From Microbacterium proteolyticum (GTDB lineage Bacteria; Actinomycetota; Actinomycetes; Actinomycetales; Microbacteriaceae): 64,000 nucleotides of DNA. How positions within the stretch are numbered: the stretch's first letter is position 1; every line of letters starts with the position of its first letter. A model generated the notes under the pieces. The model was not told the origin of the DNA and did no database searches. It saw nothing but the letters and a program-made list of their open reading frames with translations. Positions 53,741 through 62,260 of this stretch are shown here, in pieces. The stretch is from NCBI RefSeq assembly GCF_029639405.1, contig NZ_CP121274.1, positions 3,596,001 through 3,660,000 on the forward strand, read 5' to 3'. The position numbers and the translations under genes are program-made.

Positions 53741-53776
53741 CCGAACCGGTCCGCACCTCGGTGCGGGCCGGTTCGG
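53741..53776 (+). terminator. First hairpin between pstS and pstC (transcription attenuator)
   Basis: A 16-bp inverted repeat CCGAACCGGTCCGCAC (53741-53756) with 53761-53776, one T-G wobble and loop CTCG, starting 14 nt after the pstS stop. Without a T-run, it probably terminates partly and keeps PstS more abundant than PstCAB. Confidence 0.7.
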
Positions 53777-53784
53777 GCTGATCA

Positions 53785-53812
53785 GAAGCGTCGACGTGCG
53801 CGTCGACGCTTC
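53785..53812 (+). terminator. Second hairpin between pstS and pstC
   Basis: A perfect 12-bp inverted repeat GAAGCGTCGACG (53785-53796) with 53801-53812 and loop TGCG. It follows the first hairpin by 8 nt and could stabilise the pstS mRNA or terminate. Confidence 0.6.
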
Positions 53813-53861
53813 CGCTGAGCCCGATCATCCTCAGAGAGAATCCCGACCCGAGGAGCACACC

Positions 53862-53897
53862 ATGACCATTGCCGAGAACGAGGTCAGCCGTGGCTGA
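53862..53897 (+). CDS. 11-residue leader-type ORF overlapping the pstC start
   Basis: The frame MTIAENEVSRG begins with ATG behind a strong GAGGAG site (53850-53854 region), better than that of pstC itself, and its stop (53895-53897) overlaps the pstC GTG at 53890 in another frame. This looks like a translational-coupling leader. Its existence as a translated peptide is inferred only from the sites. Confidence 0.5.
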   Translation: MTIAENEVSRG

Positions 53898-54891
53898 CAC
53901 CGTCTCTGCTCCCCCGGCCGGGGACCGTTCCACGATCGTCGGCAAGCGCCGCGCGGGAGACACCGTCTTCCTCGGCCTGTCGATGACGGCCTCGATCTCG
54001 ATCATGATCATCCTCGCGGGTGTCGCGATCTTCCTGATCATCAAGGGCCTTCCCGCGATCACCGGCGACTGGTCGCAGGGCGACCTCGCCGGCTACCAGA
54101 ACGGCTCCTGGACGAACTTCTGGGAGTACGTCGGCCCGCTGCTGTGGGGAAGCATCTGGGCGGCGCTCATCGCCATGGTGCTCGGCACCCCGGTGGCGAT
54201 CGGCATCGCGCTGTTCATCTCGCACTACGCCCCGCGGCGGATCGCCGGAGCGCTCGGCTACATCGTCGACCTGCTCGCGGCCGTCCCCTCGATCGTCTTC
54301 GGCCTGTGGGGCATCATCGTGATGCGCCCGCTGCTCATCCCGCTGGGCGAGTTCCTGAACACCTACTTCGGGTGGATCCCGCTGTTCGCCGGCTCGCCGT
54401 CGAGCACCGGGTCGACGCTCCTCACCGGATCCGTGGTGCTCGCGGTGATGATCCTCCCGATCGTCACCTCGATCACGCGCGAGATCTTCCTGCAGACCCC
54501 GCGCCTGCACGAGGAGGCGGCCCTGGCCCTCGGCGCCACCCGCTGGGAGATGATCCGCCTGTCGGTCTTCCCCTACGCGCGCAGCGGCATGGTCTCGGCC
54601 ACGCTCCTCGGCCTCGGTCGCGCCCTCGGCGAGACGATGGCCATCGCGCTCATCATCTCCCCCAGCCTCATCTACTCGGTGCTGATCCTCACCGACGGGT
54701 ACAACTCGCAGACGATCGCCGCCAACATCGCGCTGAACTTCCCGATCGCGACCGACCTGCAGCGCTCGGCGCTCATCGGCACCGGTCTGATGCTGTTCGT
54801 CGTGTCGCTCGCGGTGAACATCCTGGCCCGCTACATCATCAGCGCGACCGGCCCGGGGGCGAAGGGTCGCAAGAAGGGGAAGCGCTCGTGA
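53890..54891 (+). CDS. pstC: Phosphate ABC transporter permease PstC
   Basis: A 333-residue permease with six membrane helices. The first is SMTASISIMIILAGVAIFLIIKG-like and the transport-domain (EAA) loop is EEAALALGATRWEMIRLSVFPYARSG. VPSIVFGLWGIIVM and LGETMAIALI are conserved in PstC. The GTG at 53890 has GAGG seven bases upstream; the N-terminus ADTVSAPPAGDRSTIVGKRRAGD fits other actinobacterial PstC. An 11-residue ORF overlaps the start. It overlaps pstA by GTGA. Confidence 0.95.
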   Translation: MADTVSAPPAGDRSTIVGKRRAGDTVFLGLSMTASISIMIILAGVAIFLIIKGLPAITGDWSQGDLAGYQNGSWTNFWEYVGPLLWGSIWAALIAMVLGTPVAIGIALFISHYAPRRIAGALGYIVDLLAAVPSIVFGLWGIIVMRPLLIPLGEFLNTYFGWIPLFAGSPSSTGSTLLTGSVVLAVMILPIVTSITREIFLQTPRLHEEAALALGATRWEMIRLSVFPYARSGMVSATLLGLGRALGETMAIALIISPSLIYSVLILTDGYNSQTIAANIALNFPIATDLQRSALIGTGLMLFVVSLAVNILARYIISATGPGAKGRKKGKRS

Positions 54892-55991
54892 CCACCACCA
54901 AGGCCCCGTCCGCCGCCTCGTCGGCGTCGACGCCCCTCGCGCTCACCAGCGGACAGCTCCCCCGCTACGTCGAGCCGGCGATGCTCGTCGGCGTCGCGGT
55001 GCTGGTCGCCGGCGTGCAGTTCCTCATCGGCGGCTTCCATCTGCCGAGCTGGCTGATCCTCACCGCGCTGCTGTACCTGATCGCGATCGCCATCGGTTCC
55101 TCGATCGTCGAGAGCCGCCGCAAGGCCGTCGACCGCGTCGTCCGCGGCCTCGTCACGGCCGCCTTCCTCCTCGCCGTGGCGCCGCTCATCTCGACCCTGT
55201 GGACCGTGGTGTCCAAGGGCCTCGCGGTCGTGAACTGGAACTTCATCACCCAGACCGGCGGCAGCGCCTTCGACCCCGACACGCTCGCGGTCGTCGCAAC
55301 TCCCGGCGCTCTCCAGGCGATCGTCGGAACGCTCATCATCACGGGTATCGCGGCGCTGATCTCGGTGCCGATCGGTGTGCTCGCGGCCGTCTACCTCGTC
55401 GAGTACGCCCTGCCGACCAACCCGCTGCGACGCACCATCACGTTCCTCGTCGACGTCATGACCGGCATCCCCTCGATCGTCGCCGGTCTGTTCGCGTTCT
55501 CGTTCTTCGCGCTGATCGTCGGACCGAAGGCCTTCTCCGGGTTCTCGGCATCCATCGCCCTGTGCGTGCTGATGATCCCGATCGTCATCCGCTCCACCGA
55601 GGAGATGCTGCGCCTGGTCCCCGCCGACCTCCGCGAAGCGTCGCTCGCCCTGGGCGTGCCGCGCTCGGCGACGATCGTGAAGGTGGTCCTCCGGACCGCG
55701 GCGAGCGGCATCATCACCGGTGTCGTGCTGGCCGTGGCCCGCGTCGTCGGCGAGACCGCGCCGATCTTCATCGCCGCCAGCTTCACCGACAACTTCAACT
55801 CCAACCCGTTCGACGGTCCGATGCAGACCCTCCCCGTCATGGCGTACACCGCGTACAGCTTCCCGGGGCAGGACATCGACGCCTCCCAGGCCCAGGCCTG
55901 GGGAGCGGCGTTCCTGCTCGTCGTCCTCGTCGTCATCTTCAACCTGATCGCCCGCATCGTGGCTTCGGTGTTCGCACCGAAGGCGCGTTGA
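54888..55991 (+). CDS. pstA: Phosphate ABC transporter permease PstA
   Basis: A 367-residue permease, partner of PstC. It has two extra N-terminal helices ([39 protein letters not shown]), longer than the E. coli protein but normal for actinobacteria. The EAA loop is [23 protein letters not shown] and [20 protein letters not shown] is diagnostic. GTG overlaps the pstC stop. pstB starts 16 bp downstream. Confidence 0.95.
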   Translation: MTTTKAPSAASSASTPLALTSGQLPRYVEPAMLVGVAVLVAGVQFLIGGFHLPSWLILTALLYLIAIAIGSSIVESRRKAVDRVVRGLVTAAFLLAVAPLISTLWTVVSKGLAVVNWNFITQTGGSAFDPDTLAVVATPGALQAIVGTLIITGIAALISVPIGVLAAVYLVEYALPTNPLRRTITFLVDVMTGIPSIVAGLFAFSFFALIVGPKAFSGFSASIALCVLMIPIVIRSTEEMLRLVPADLREASLALGVPRSATIVKVVLRTAASGIITGVVLAVARVVGETAPIFIAASFTDNFNSNPFDGPMQTLPVMAYTAYSFPGQDIDASQAQAWGAAFLLVVLVVIFNLIARIVASVFAPKAR

Positions 55992-56007
55992 CCCCAGGAA
56001 GGTATCC

Positions 56008-56787
<780 letters not shown>

Positions 56788-56804
56788 GCACCCGCTCCCC
56801 CGCG

Positions 56805-56832
56805 CGATGGCCCCGCTCCGGCGGGGCCATCG
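56805..56832. terminator. Terminator after pstB
   Basis: Perfect 12-bp inverted repeat CGATGGCCCCGC (56805-56816) with 56821-56832 and loop TCCG, between the convergent pstB and aminotransferase genes. Confidence 0.8.
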
Positions 56833-56844
56833 TCGTCTCCGCGC

Positions 56845-57729
56845 TCAGTCGCGCGGCGAGAGCAGGTAGGCGTTGAGCTCGTCGGTGAAAGCGTGGTCGA
56901 CGGCTTTCGCTTCGCCGTCGACCGCGGAGATCGGCGCGGCGAGCCGGACGCTCGACAGCAGCCACGCGGCATCCGCTCGGCCGAGATCCGACACCGGCAC
57001 CGTCTCGTACGCGGTCTCGAAGCCGCGCTGCTCGAGGTGGGCGAAGAGGCTCAGCTGCGTCGTTCCGTGCAGGATGCCGGCGTTGGGTGTGGGGGTGACG
57101 AACCGGCCGCCGAAGCGGAGGACGATGGATGCCGTGGGCGCCTCCAGCACGAACCCGTCGCTGGTGACGAACACCGCGTCATCCGCTCCGCGCCTCTTCG
57201 CCTCGCGGATGGCGGCCATGTTCACCGCGTACGACAGCGTCTTGGCGCCCAGGAGCAGCCACGGCGCCCGGGCGGGGACGTCGAGCGCGTAACCGCGGTC
57301 GAGCGCGGCGATCCGCACGCCCTCCGTGCGCGAGCGCGCGTTGTCGGGCGCGTCGGCGAGGGTGAGCCACGCGGTGGGTGCGGGGCCGTGCTCGACGCCG
57401 CGGCTGAGGATCAGCTTGATGACGCTCTCGCCCGCGGGCGCCTCGGCGGCCGCCCGGTCGATCGCGGCGCGCCACTGGTCGAGGTTCGGCTCCGGAAGGT
57501 CGCAGAGCCCCGCGGAGTGCGCCAGTCGCGCGAGGTGGGGGCCGACTTCCTGCGGGTGGCCGTCGACCACGCCGAGGGACTCGAAGACCCCGTCGCCGCG
57601 CTGCGCGCTGAGGTCGCCGACGCGCAGGGCGGGGCCGTCCGGATCGATCACCGCGAGCGTGTCGGAGAAGTCGTCTCGCCGGATGTCGGATGCCACGGGG
57701 TCGATCACGAGAGCGAAACGCCAAGCCAT
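56845..57729 (-). CDS. Class IV PLP aminotransferase / aminodeoxychorismate lyase-like
   Basis: A 294-residue fold-type IV PLP protein. The PLP-binding lysine lies in LGAKTLSYAVNMAAIREAKRRG; the start of the cofactor domain reads DDAVFVTSDGFVLEAPTASIVL and a third motif is GILHGTTQLSLFAHLEQRG. Family members are PabC (folate synthesis), branched-chain or D-amino-acid aminotransferases; the AKTLSY context and actinobacterial annotation practice favour PabC-like. The ATG is leaderless, six bases after TAGGGT (57741-57736). It stands alone, next to the structured RNA candidate. Confidence 0.82.
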   Translation of the reverse strand: MAWRFALVIDPVASDIRRDDFSDTLAVIDPDGPALRVGDLSAQRGDGVFESLGVVDGHPQEVGPHLARLAHSAGLCDLPEPNLDQWRAAIDRAAAEAPAGESVIKLILSRGVEHGPAPTAWLTLADAPDNARSRTEGVRIAALDRGYALDVPARAPWLLLGAKTLSYAVNMAAIREAKRRGADDAVFVTSDGFVLEAPTASIVLRFGGRFVTPTPNAGILHGTTQLSLFAHLEQRGFETAYETVPVSDLGRADAAWLLSSVRLAAPISAVDGEAKAVDHAFTDELNAYLLSPRD

Positions 57730-57735
57730 GGATCG

Positions 57736-57741
57736 ACCCTA
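57736..57741 (-). promoter_or_regulatory. -10 element of a leaderless promoter for the class IV aminotransferase
   Basis: TAGGGT on the minus strand, six bases before the ATG at 57729. Confidence 0.6.
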
Positions 57742-57812
57742 TGCCCTCGTATCGACACGCCCGGGTCGCGTCAACCACCTCGCCGGAGGGAATGCTCCAG
57801 GCGCGCTCTTGT

Positions 57813-57915
57813 TACACTTCCCTAGCCGGGCCGCAGTAACCCCGGGCTCCATCTTCTGCCGCTATGAGCGGCCTTGCGCCGAGAGGCGTTCTGCGGCCCG
57901 GCACTTTCTCTTCCC
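57813..57915 (+). ncRNA. Candidate structured small RNA with its own promoter
   Basis: The 271-bp gap between 57730 and 58000 has no supported gene but contains a compact fold. A perfect 12-bp closing stem GCCGGGCCGCAG (57825-57836) pairs with 57891-57902. Inside are a 5-bp hairpin (57859-57871) and a 4-bp hairpin CGCC-GAGA-GGCG (57877-57888) with a GNRA-type loop when read on the plus strand. A -10 element TACACT (57813-57818) ends exactly six bases before the first stem base, so transcription would start at the stem. A pyrimidine run ACTTTCTCTTCCC follows. No known family (SRP, 6S, tmRNA, RNase P) was recognised. An RNA on the opposite strand cannot be excluded. Confidence 0.45.
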
Positions 57916-58000
57916 GGGCGTCGCCCGACATCGCCGAGTGTCCGGGACACGCCGGAGTGGTCTCCCCCGCGGCGGCGCGTCCTGGACAGTCGGCGGCGCG

Positions 58001-58639
58001 TCAGGTCAGCGCGTCGCGGCGCCACAGAGCGGCGGCGGCCGCGAGATCGTCGGCGTACGTCGACAGACGCAACGCCCGCGTGGTCAGCGCCGTCGCGCGC
58101 TCGGACTCGGTGTTCTCGTAGTCGTCGGCGAGGTGGGTGGCGCCCGTCGCCTGCACGCGGCAGAACGCCGCTGCCCGCTCGAGAGCGACGGCGAAGTCGC
58201 CCTCGAAGAGCCCGCGCAGGATCGTGTCGATGAGCTGCACCAGCTCTTCGGGCCCGGCGGGGGCGGGCGCGCCGACGACGACCGGGTCGACTGTCGCCAT
58301 CTCCGCTCGGCCACGCTCGAAGAGCAGCGCGGCGGTGGCGGCGTCGTCGTGGATCATGAGCTGCAGCAGATACAGCCGCCACAGCGCACCGGGGAGTGAC
58401 CGGGCGGGCGAACGCGACCACAGCTCGGCGATGTCGTCGATGCCGTGGTCGTCGGTGAACGCCACGAGCCGCTCGACGACGTCGACCGTGGGGTCGGCGC
58501 GCACGCGGGACAGGAGAGCCTGGGCGGTGCTGTGCGCGACGCGGGAGACCTCGGCCGGGTCGTCGGCCGCGAACAGCCGATCGAACAGCTCCGCCGGGCG
58601 CCGGACAGGTTTGTGGAATTCGCGAGGGGAATCGCTCAT
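58001..58639 (-). CDS. Conserved hypothetical helical protein
   Basis: A 212-residue, almost wholly alpha-helical protein (EFHKPVRRPAELFDRLFAADDPAEVSRVAHST at the start, then HDDAATAALLFERGRAEM and RVQATGATHLADDYEN). The segment of acidic and basic residues in the middle, and its length, match an actinobacterial family often mis-annotated as RNA-polymerase beta subunit; no function is known. The ATG is leaderless, six bases after TAGCCT (58651-58646). A direct repeat of about 12 bp (CGGCGGCGCGTC) lies just after the stop. Confidence 0.7.
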   Translation of the reverse strand: MSDSPREFHKPVRRPAELFDRLFAADDPAEVSRVAHSTAQALLSRVRADPTVDVVERLVAFTDDHGIDDIAELWSRSPARSLPGALWRLYLLQLMIHDDAATAALLFERGRAEMATVDPVVVGAPAPAGPEELVQLIDTILRGLFEGDFAVALERAAAFCRVQATGATHLADDYENTESERATALTTRALRLSTYADDLAAAAALWRRDALT

Positions 58640-58645
58640 CGTTCC

Positions 58646-58651
58646 AGGCTA
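58646..58651 (-). promoter_or_regulatory. -10 element of a leaderless promoter for the 58001-58639 gene
   Basis: TAGCCT on the minus strand, six bases before the ATG at 58639. Confidence 0.55.
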
Positions 58652-58691
58652 GAGCGTGAGCGCCGAGCCCCGGGCCGGAGCGATCGTCCGT

Positions 58692-59504
58692 TCAGGCCGT
58701 GGCCACCGCGACGACGGGTGCCGAACTCGGCGTTCCGTCGGGCGATCCGCCGGCGGGTTCCACGGTGACGGCGATGACATCGCCCGAGTGGAACTCGCCC
58801 TGGAGGACCGCGGTCGCCTTGCCGTCGGCATCCGTCGTGAAGATCCCGGCGGCGATGGCCGTGTCGTCCCGCACGAACCACAGTTCGTACGTCTTGTCGC
58901 TCGGCAGGGCCGACATCTTGTCGGTCACGAGGACGCTCTGACCGGTGGATGCCGACCAGTGCGCCGTCACGACGGCACCGTCGGTCGTCGTCGCCGTCGC
59001 GGACTGTGCGTCGGGGGCCGTGGTGACCTGCTCGAGCGCCACCAGCGATGCCGGTCGAGTGAGCTGCTGACCGATCGTGACGGCACCGAAGCCGAGCACG
59101 AGGACGGCGACGATCGACGCGGCGAGCGTGAACCAGCGACGCAGACCCCAGCCGGACCCGGCCGAGGGCCCGACGGCCACGGCTTCGAGCTCCGGTTCGA
59201 CCGGGGCGGGACCCGCGGCGGCGTAGTCCTCGAGGTCGGCTGAGTTGCGCTCGGGCTCGGGCTCGGACGCGCCGACCTGCGGGAGGTCGGTGATCCGCGC
59301 CATCAGTGAGGCGCGGACGGATGCCGGCGGTTCGACCGGCACGACGGTGTCCGCGATCGCGGCGACCGCGTCGGCGGCATCCCGAACGTGGGAGGACCAG
59401 TGCGGGTTGCCCGCGAGAGCCTCCTGGTACGCGCGTTCATCTGCATCGGAGAGCGCATTCAGCGCGTGACCGGCAGCGAGGTCGGCGAAATCCCTCTCGT
59501 TCAC
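58692..59504 (-). CDS. rskA: Anti-sigma-K factor RskA-like membrane protein
   Basis: A 270-residue protein. The cytoplasmic anti-sigma domain (about 1-75: FADLAAGHALNALSDADERAYQEAL) is followed by a linker, one membrane helix (about 125-145, RRWFTLAASIVAVLVLGFGAV-like) and an extracytoplasmic RskA C-terminal domain (LPSDKTYELWFVRDD, then GIFTTDADGKATAVLQGEF). It would hold SigK inactive at the membrane until proteolysis releases it. The GTG start overlaps the sigK stop as GTGA, so both are produced together. Confidence 0.9.
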   Translation of the reverse strand: MNERDFADLAAGHALNALSDADERAYQEALAGNPHWSSHVRDAADAVAAIADTVVPVEPPASVRASLMARITDLPQVGASEPEPERNSADLEDYAAAGPAPVEPELEAVAVGPSAGSGWGLRRWFTLAASIVAVLVLGFGAVTIGQQLTRPASLVALEQVTTAPDAQSATATTTDGAVVTAHWSASTGQSVLVTDKMSALPSDKTYELWFVRDDTAIAAGIFTTDADGKATAVLQGEFHSGDVIAVTVEPAGGSPDGTPSSAPVVAVATA

Positions 59505-60091
59505 TTGTCCACCCCCATCTCGATTCTCAAGCGCGACAATCCGTCGCGCATCCTGGTCTTGACCGTGCCGAGCGGCGCCCCGACGAGGGTAGCGATCTCA
59601 CTTTGGCTGTACCCACCGAAATAGGCCAGCGTGAGCGCTTCTCTCTGGGCTTCGGGAAGCGTCGCGAGTGCATCGACGACGCGCCGCCCTTCGATCTTGA
59701 GTTCTACTTTCTCAGAGACATCGTCGTATGCGACGTCCAGATCCCGGAAGCCCGCGCGCACGTCCCGATCGACACTCGACTGCGACGACCGCACGCGGTC
59801 GACAGCCCGTCGATGAGCGATCGTGAGAACCCACGAGCGTCCTTGACCTTTGTTCGGAGTGAAGCGCGCGGCGGATTGCCAGATTTCCAGGAACACCTCC
59901 TGGAGCACTTCTTCGCTCTGCGACCGGTCGACGAGCACCCGCAGGATGAGACCGAACGCGCGAGCCGACAGGGTGTCGTACAGCTCGGCGAACGCGGTGC
60001 GGTCGCCCGTGGCGACCTTCTGCAGCAATTCTCCGACGTGGTCGACGTGGTCCGCCCCATCCTCGGGGAGAGAGAAACCGTCGATCACCAT
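59501..60091 (-). CDS. sigK: ECF sigma factor SigK
   Basis: A 196-residue ECF sigma factor. Region 2 is DRTAFAELYDTLSARAFGLILRVLVDRSQSEEVLQEVFLEIW-like and region 4 is LPEAQREALTLAYFGGYSQSEIATLVG followed by GTVKTRMRDGLSRL. ATG 60091 (MVIDGFSLPED) is preferred; GTG at 60088 fits the weak GGAG site better, and longer starts up to 60301 add an unlikely Arg/Cys-rich segment. In mycobacteria SigK-RskA controls MPT70/MPT83, and here a fasciclin lipoprotein like MPT83 lies directly across a shared promoter region, so the same regulon logic is likely. Confidence 0.9.
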   Translation of the reverse strand: MVIDGFSLPEDGADHVDHVGELLQKVATGDRTAFAELYDTLSARAFGLILRVLVDRSQSEEVLQEVFLEIWQSAARFTPNKGQGRSWVLTIAHRRAVDRVRSSQSSVDRDVRAGFRDLDVAYDDVSEKVELKIEGRRVVDALATLPEAQREALTLAYFGGYSQSEIATLVGAPLGTVKTRMRDGLSRLRIEMGVDK

Positions 60092-60426
60092 GCACTCCAG
60101 CATGCCGCACGCGCAGAGGACTTCCCTTCCTCGCGCGCGCGTGGCGCGCATGAGGTACGCAACCGTGACTCTTCCCTGCCCCACCGGGGCTCCCACGACC
60201 GCCAGGCGGCATCCCAGAAAATATTCCGGAGAATATTTATGGGCGTTTGACCTGGGCTTTATCGCCAATGCAGGCACCGATTCGACCCCGGCTCGCAACA
60301 ATCCGCAATCCGATCGGGAGGGGGTCCCGAAGACCCTGTGTACGCCGCAACACGGCGAACCGCCCCCCGCACCGGGGTGTCCTAAACGGGTCGCAGCCGC
60401 GGTCCGAACGATTTCGGAGGAATGTC
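60092..60426. other. 335-bp non-coding region between sigK and the fasciclin gene
   Basis: No supported gene. It holds the AT-rich palindrome at 60219-60238 and a SigK-like promoter candidate, followed by about 185 nt that would be a long 5' leader of the fasciclin mRNA. Nothing else recognisable was seen in the leader apart from short GC-rich hairpins. Confidence 0.6.
60209..60238. promoter_or_regulatory. AT-rich palindrome and SigK-like promoter candidate
   Basis: AAATATTC-CGGA-GAATATTT (60219-60238) is a perfect 8-bp inverted repeat in a GC-rich genome. On the plus strand GCATCC (60209-60214), 15 bp, AGAAT resembles the CCATCC...CGAAT promoter recalled for mycobacterial SigK. The palindrome could serve both divergent units. 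Confidence 0.5.
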
Positions 60427-61095
60427 ATGCTGAAGAACAAGAAGCCTGTCGTCGCCGGTCTCGCCCTCGTCCTGGGCTCGGCCTTCGCTCTCACCGCATG
60501 TTCGGGTGGCTCCACCACCGCCGGCGGAACCACCGAGGAGTCCACCGCTCCTTCCATGGCCGCGTCGCCCTCGGCGACGTCGAGCATGATGGACCCGGCC
60601 GCCAACCTCGTGGGCCCCGGTTGCGCCGACTACGCCGCCGCCGTTCCCTCGGGCGCCGGTTCGGTCGAGGGCATGGCCGCTGACCCGGTCGCCGTCGCCG
60701 CCTCGAACAACCCGCTCCTGAAGACCCTCACGGCTTCGGTCAGCGGCCAGCTCAACCCCAACGTGAACCTGGTCGACACCCTCAACGGTGGCGAGTTCAC
60801 GGTCTTCGCTCCGGTCGACGACGCGTTCGCGAAGATCGACTCCGCGACCATCGACACCCTGAAGACCGACTCCGACCTCCTGACCAAGATCCTCACGTAC
60901 CACGTGGTCCCCGGCCAGATCGCTCCGGACGCGATCGACGGCACGCACACCACGGTCGAGGGCCAGGACGTCACCGTCTCGGGCTCGGGCGACTCGATCA
61001 AGGTCAACGACGCCAACGTCATCTGCGGTGGCGTGCAGACGGCCAACGCCACCGTGTACCTCATCGACTCGGTGCTGATGCCCCCGGCCATGTGA
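60427..61095 (+). CDS. Fasciclin-domain lipoprotein (MPT83/MPT70-like)
   Basis: A 222-residue protein with a lipoprotein signal peptide ([20 protein letters not shown], lipobox LTAC), a Thr/Ser-rich linker and one fasciclin (FAS1) domain with the H1 motif [17 protein letters not shown] and the second motif [15 protein letters not shown], then [24 protein letters not shown]1 domains mediate adhesion or surface interactions; the mycobacterial homologues are SigK-controlled antigens. ATG at 60427 follows GGAGGAA. It is divergent from sigK-rskA and ends at a strong terminator. Confidence 0.92.
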   Translation: MLKNKKPVVAGLALVLGSAFALTACSGGSTTAGGTTEESTAPSMAASPSATSSMMDPAANLVGPGCADYAAAVPSGAGSVEGMAADPVAVAASNNPLLKTLTASVSGQLNPNVNLVDTLNGGEFTVFAPVDDAFAKIDSATIDTLKTDSDLLTKILTYHVVPGQIAPDAIDGTHTTVEGQDVTVSGSGDSIKVNDANVICGGVQTANATVYLIDSVLMPPAM

Positions 61096-61137
61096 TCTCA
61101 CATGTCCGGACCGATCACTGACTGATCGGACCTGACG

Positions 61138-61180
61138 GCGAGCGCCGGACCCCAGGCGAGGGGGTCCGGCGCTCGCTCTT
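61138..61180 (+). terminator. Terminator after the fasciclin gene
   Basis: Perfect 16-bp inverted repeat GCGAGCGCCGGACCCC (61138-61153) with 61161-61176, 7-nt loop and a TCTTT tail. A smaller hairpin (CCGATCA/TGATCGG, 61111-61129) precedes it. It also covers the convergent iron-binding gene. Confidence 0.85.
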
Positions 61181-61187
61181 TGTGCGT

Positions 61188-62237
61188 TCAGCCGCCGATC
61201 ACGCGCACGATCTCGTCCTGGACGAGGCGCGCTGCGGTAGGACCGGCGTTCATGAACCACGGGTCGAAGTCGACCGTCGTCGTGCGGCCGTCGGTGACCG
61301 CGCTCAGCGTCGACCAGAGCGGGGCGGACTCGATGAACGTCACCCCCTGACCGGTTCCCGCGTAGAAGACGTGGTCGGCGTCCGCGAGGTCGAGCTGCTC
61401 GGCACTGACGTCCTGCGAGGTCTCGTCGAACCGCTGGGATTCCGGTCGAGCGAGGCCGAGGTCCTGCGCGAGACCGCCCGCGAAGGACGGGACGCCCATG
61501 ATGCGCGTGCGGTCTCCGGTGGACTGGAGGAACGAGACCGTCGGCGCCTCCGCCGGAAGCGTCTGAGCGAAGGCGCCGCTGTCGGACTGCAGGGCGTCGA
61601 GGTCGGCGCGAGCGTCGCCCTCCTGGCCGAGTGCGTCGGCGATGAGGAGGAAGTCGCTCTTCCAGTTCACGCCGTTGCCCTTGGTGACCACCGTCGGCGC
61701 GATGGCGGACAGCGCATCGAAGATCTCGGTGCCCCGCGTGGAGTTGACGAGGATGAGATCGGGGTCAGCCTGGGCGATCGCCTCGAGGTCGGGTTCGGTC
61801 CGCTCGCCGATGTCGGCCATCGCGTCGAGCTGCGCCGCATCCGAGGCGAACGCATCGCGCAGGTACTGCGGCACCAGCCCGCTGTTCTCCGCCCGCGTCG
61901 CGGCCACGGGGACCTCGCCGAGGGTGAGGACGGCATCCAATTGTCCGGTCGAGACGACGGCGATCCGCGTGGGGGCGGCGGGGATCTCGGTCGTTCCCGC
62001 GAAGTGCGTCACCGCGCGGGGGAAGACACCGTCGGCCTCGCTCGACCCCATGCCCGGCTCGAGGTCGCGCGCCACGACCCACTCGCCGGTGGACCCGGCC
62101 TCCGCGTCGGGGAGGGCGGGGGCGGGAGCGGCGGAGGCGCAGCCGGCGAGCGCGATGAGCACGCCGACGGTTGCGGCGGCCGAGGCCAGCCGACCTCGGG
62201 AACGTGAGCGGGGAGACGGGAAACGAAGGGATGCCAT
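61188..62237 (-). CDS. Iron-siderophore ABC transporter binding lipoprotein (FecB/FepB type)
   Basis: A 349-residue lipoprotein (lipobox LAGC near residue 30) with the class III binding-protein fold: TRIAVVSTGQLDAVLTLGEVPVAAT, GERTEPDLEAIAQADPDLILVN and VSFLQSTGDRTRIMG. It binds a ferric siderophore and passes it to the divergent FecCD-type permeases. The ATG at 62237 is leaderless: TAACCT (six bases before it) lies inside the DtxR box. Repression by DtxR/IdeR under iron sufficiency is therefore expected. Confidence 0.9.
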   Translation of the reverse strand: MASLRFPSPRSRSRGRLASAAATVGVLIALAGCASAAPAPALPDAEAGSTGEWVVARDLEPGMGSSEADGVFPRAVTHFAGTTEIPAAPTRIAVVSTGQLDAVLTLGEVPVAATRAENSGLVPQYLRDAFASDAAQLDAMADIGERTEPDLEAIAQADPDLILVNSTRGTEIFDALSAIAPTVVTKGNGVNWKSDFLLIADALGQEGDARADLDALQSDSGAFAQTLPAEAPTVSFLQSTGDRTRIMGVPSFAGGLAQDLGLARPESQRFDETSQDVSAEQLDLADADHVFYAGTGQGVTFIESAPLWSTLSAVTDGRTTTVDFDPWFMNAGPTAARLVQDEIVRVIGG

Positions 62238-62241
62238 GCAG

Positions 62242-62260
62242 TTAGGTTAGCCTTAGCTAT
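62242..62260. promoter_or_regulatory. DtxR/IdeR iron box in a 23-bp divergent intergenic region
   Basis: TTAGGTTAGCCTTAGCTAT matches 17 of 19 positions of the DtxR consensus TWAGGTWAGSCTWACCTWA. It fills nearly the whole 23-bp gap between the divergent start codons (62237 and 62261), so the repressor would cover both promoters. Confidence 0.85.

Noticed and set aside
57825..57902. Minus-strand reading resembles c-di-GMP-I (GEMM) riboswitch strings (CGCAAGGCC ... GGGGTTACTG)
   Set aside because: The two strings match partly, but the hairpin arrangement between them does not fit, no target start follows it in a typical distance, and the promoter, GNRA loop and pyrimidine tail favour the plus strand.
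57969..58003. Direct repeat CGGCGGCGCGTC near the end of the 58001-58639 gene
   Set aside because: Two short GC-rich copies only; likely composition, not a repeat array or mobile-element scar.
57864..58121. Plus-strand 85-codon frame starting inside the RNA candidate
   Set aside because: It overlaps the minus-strand hypothetical gene and has no ribosome-binding site or recognisable composition.
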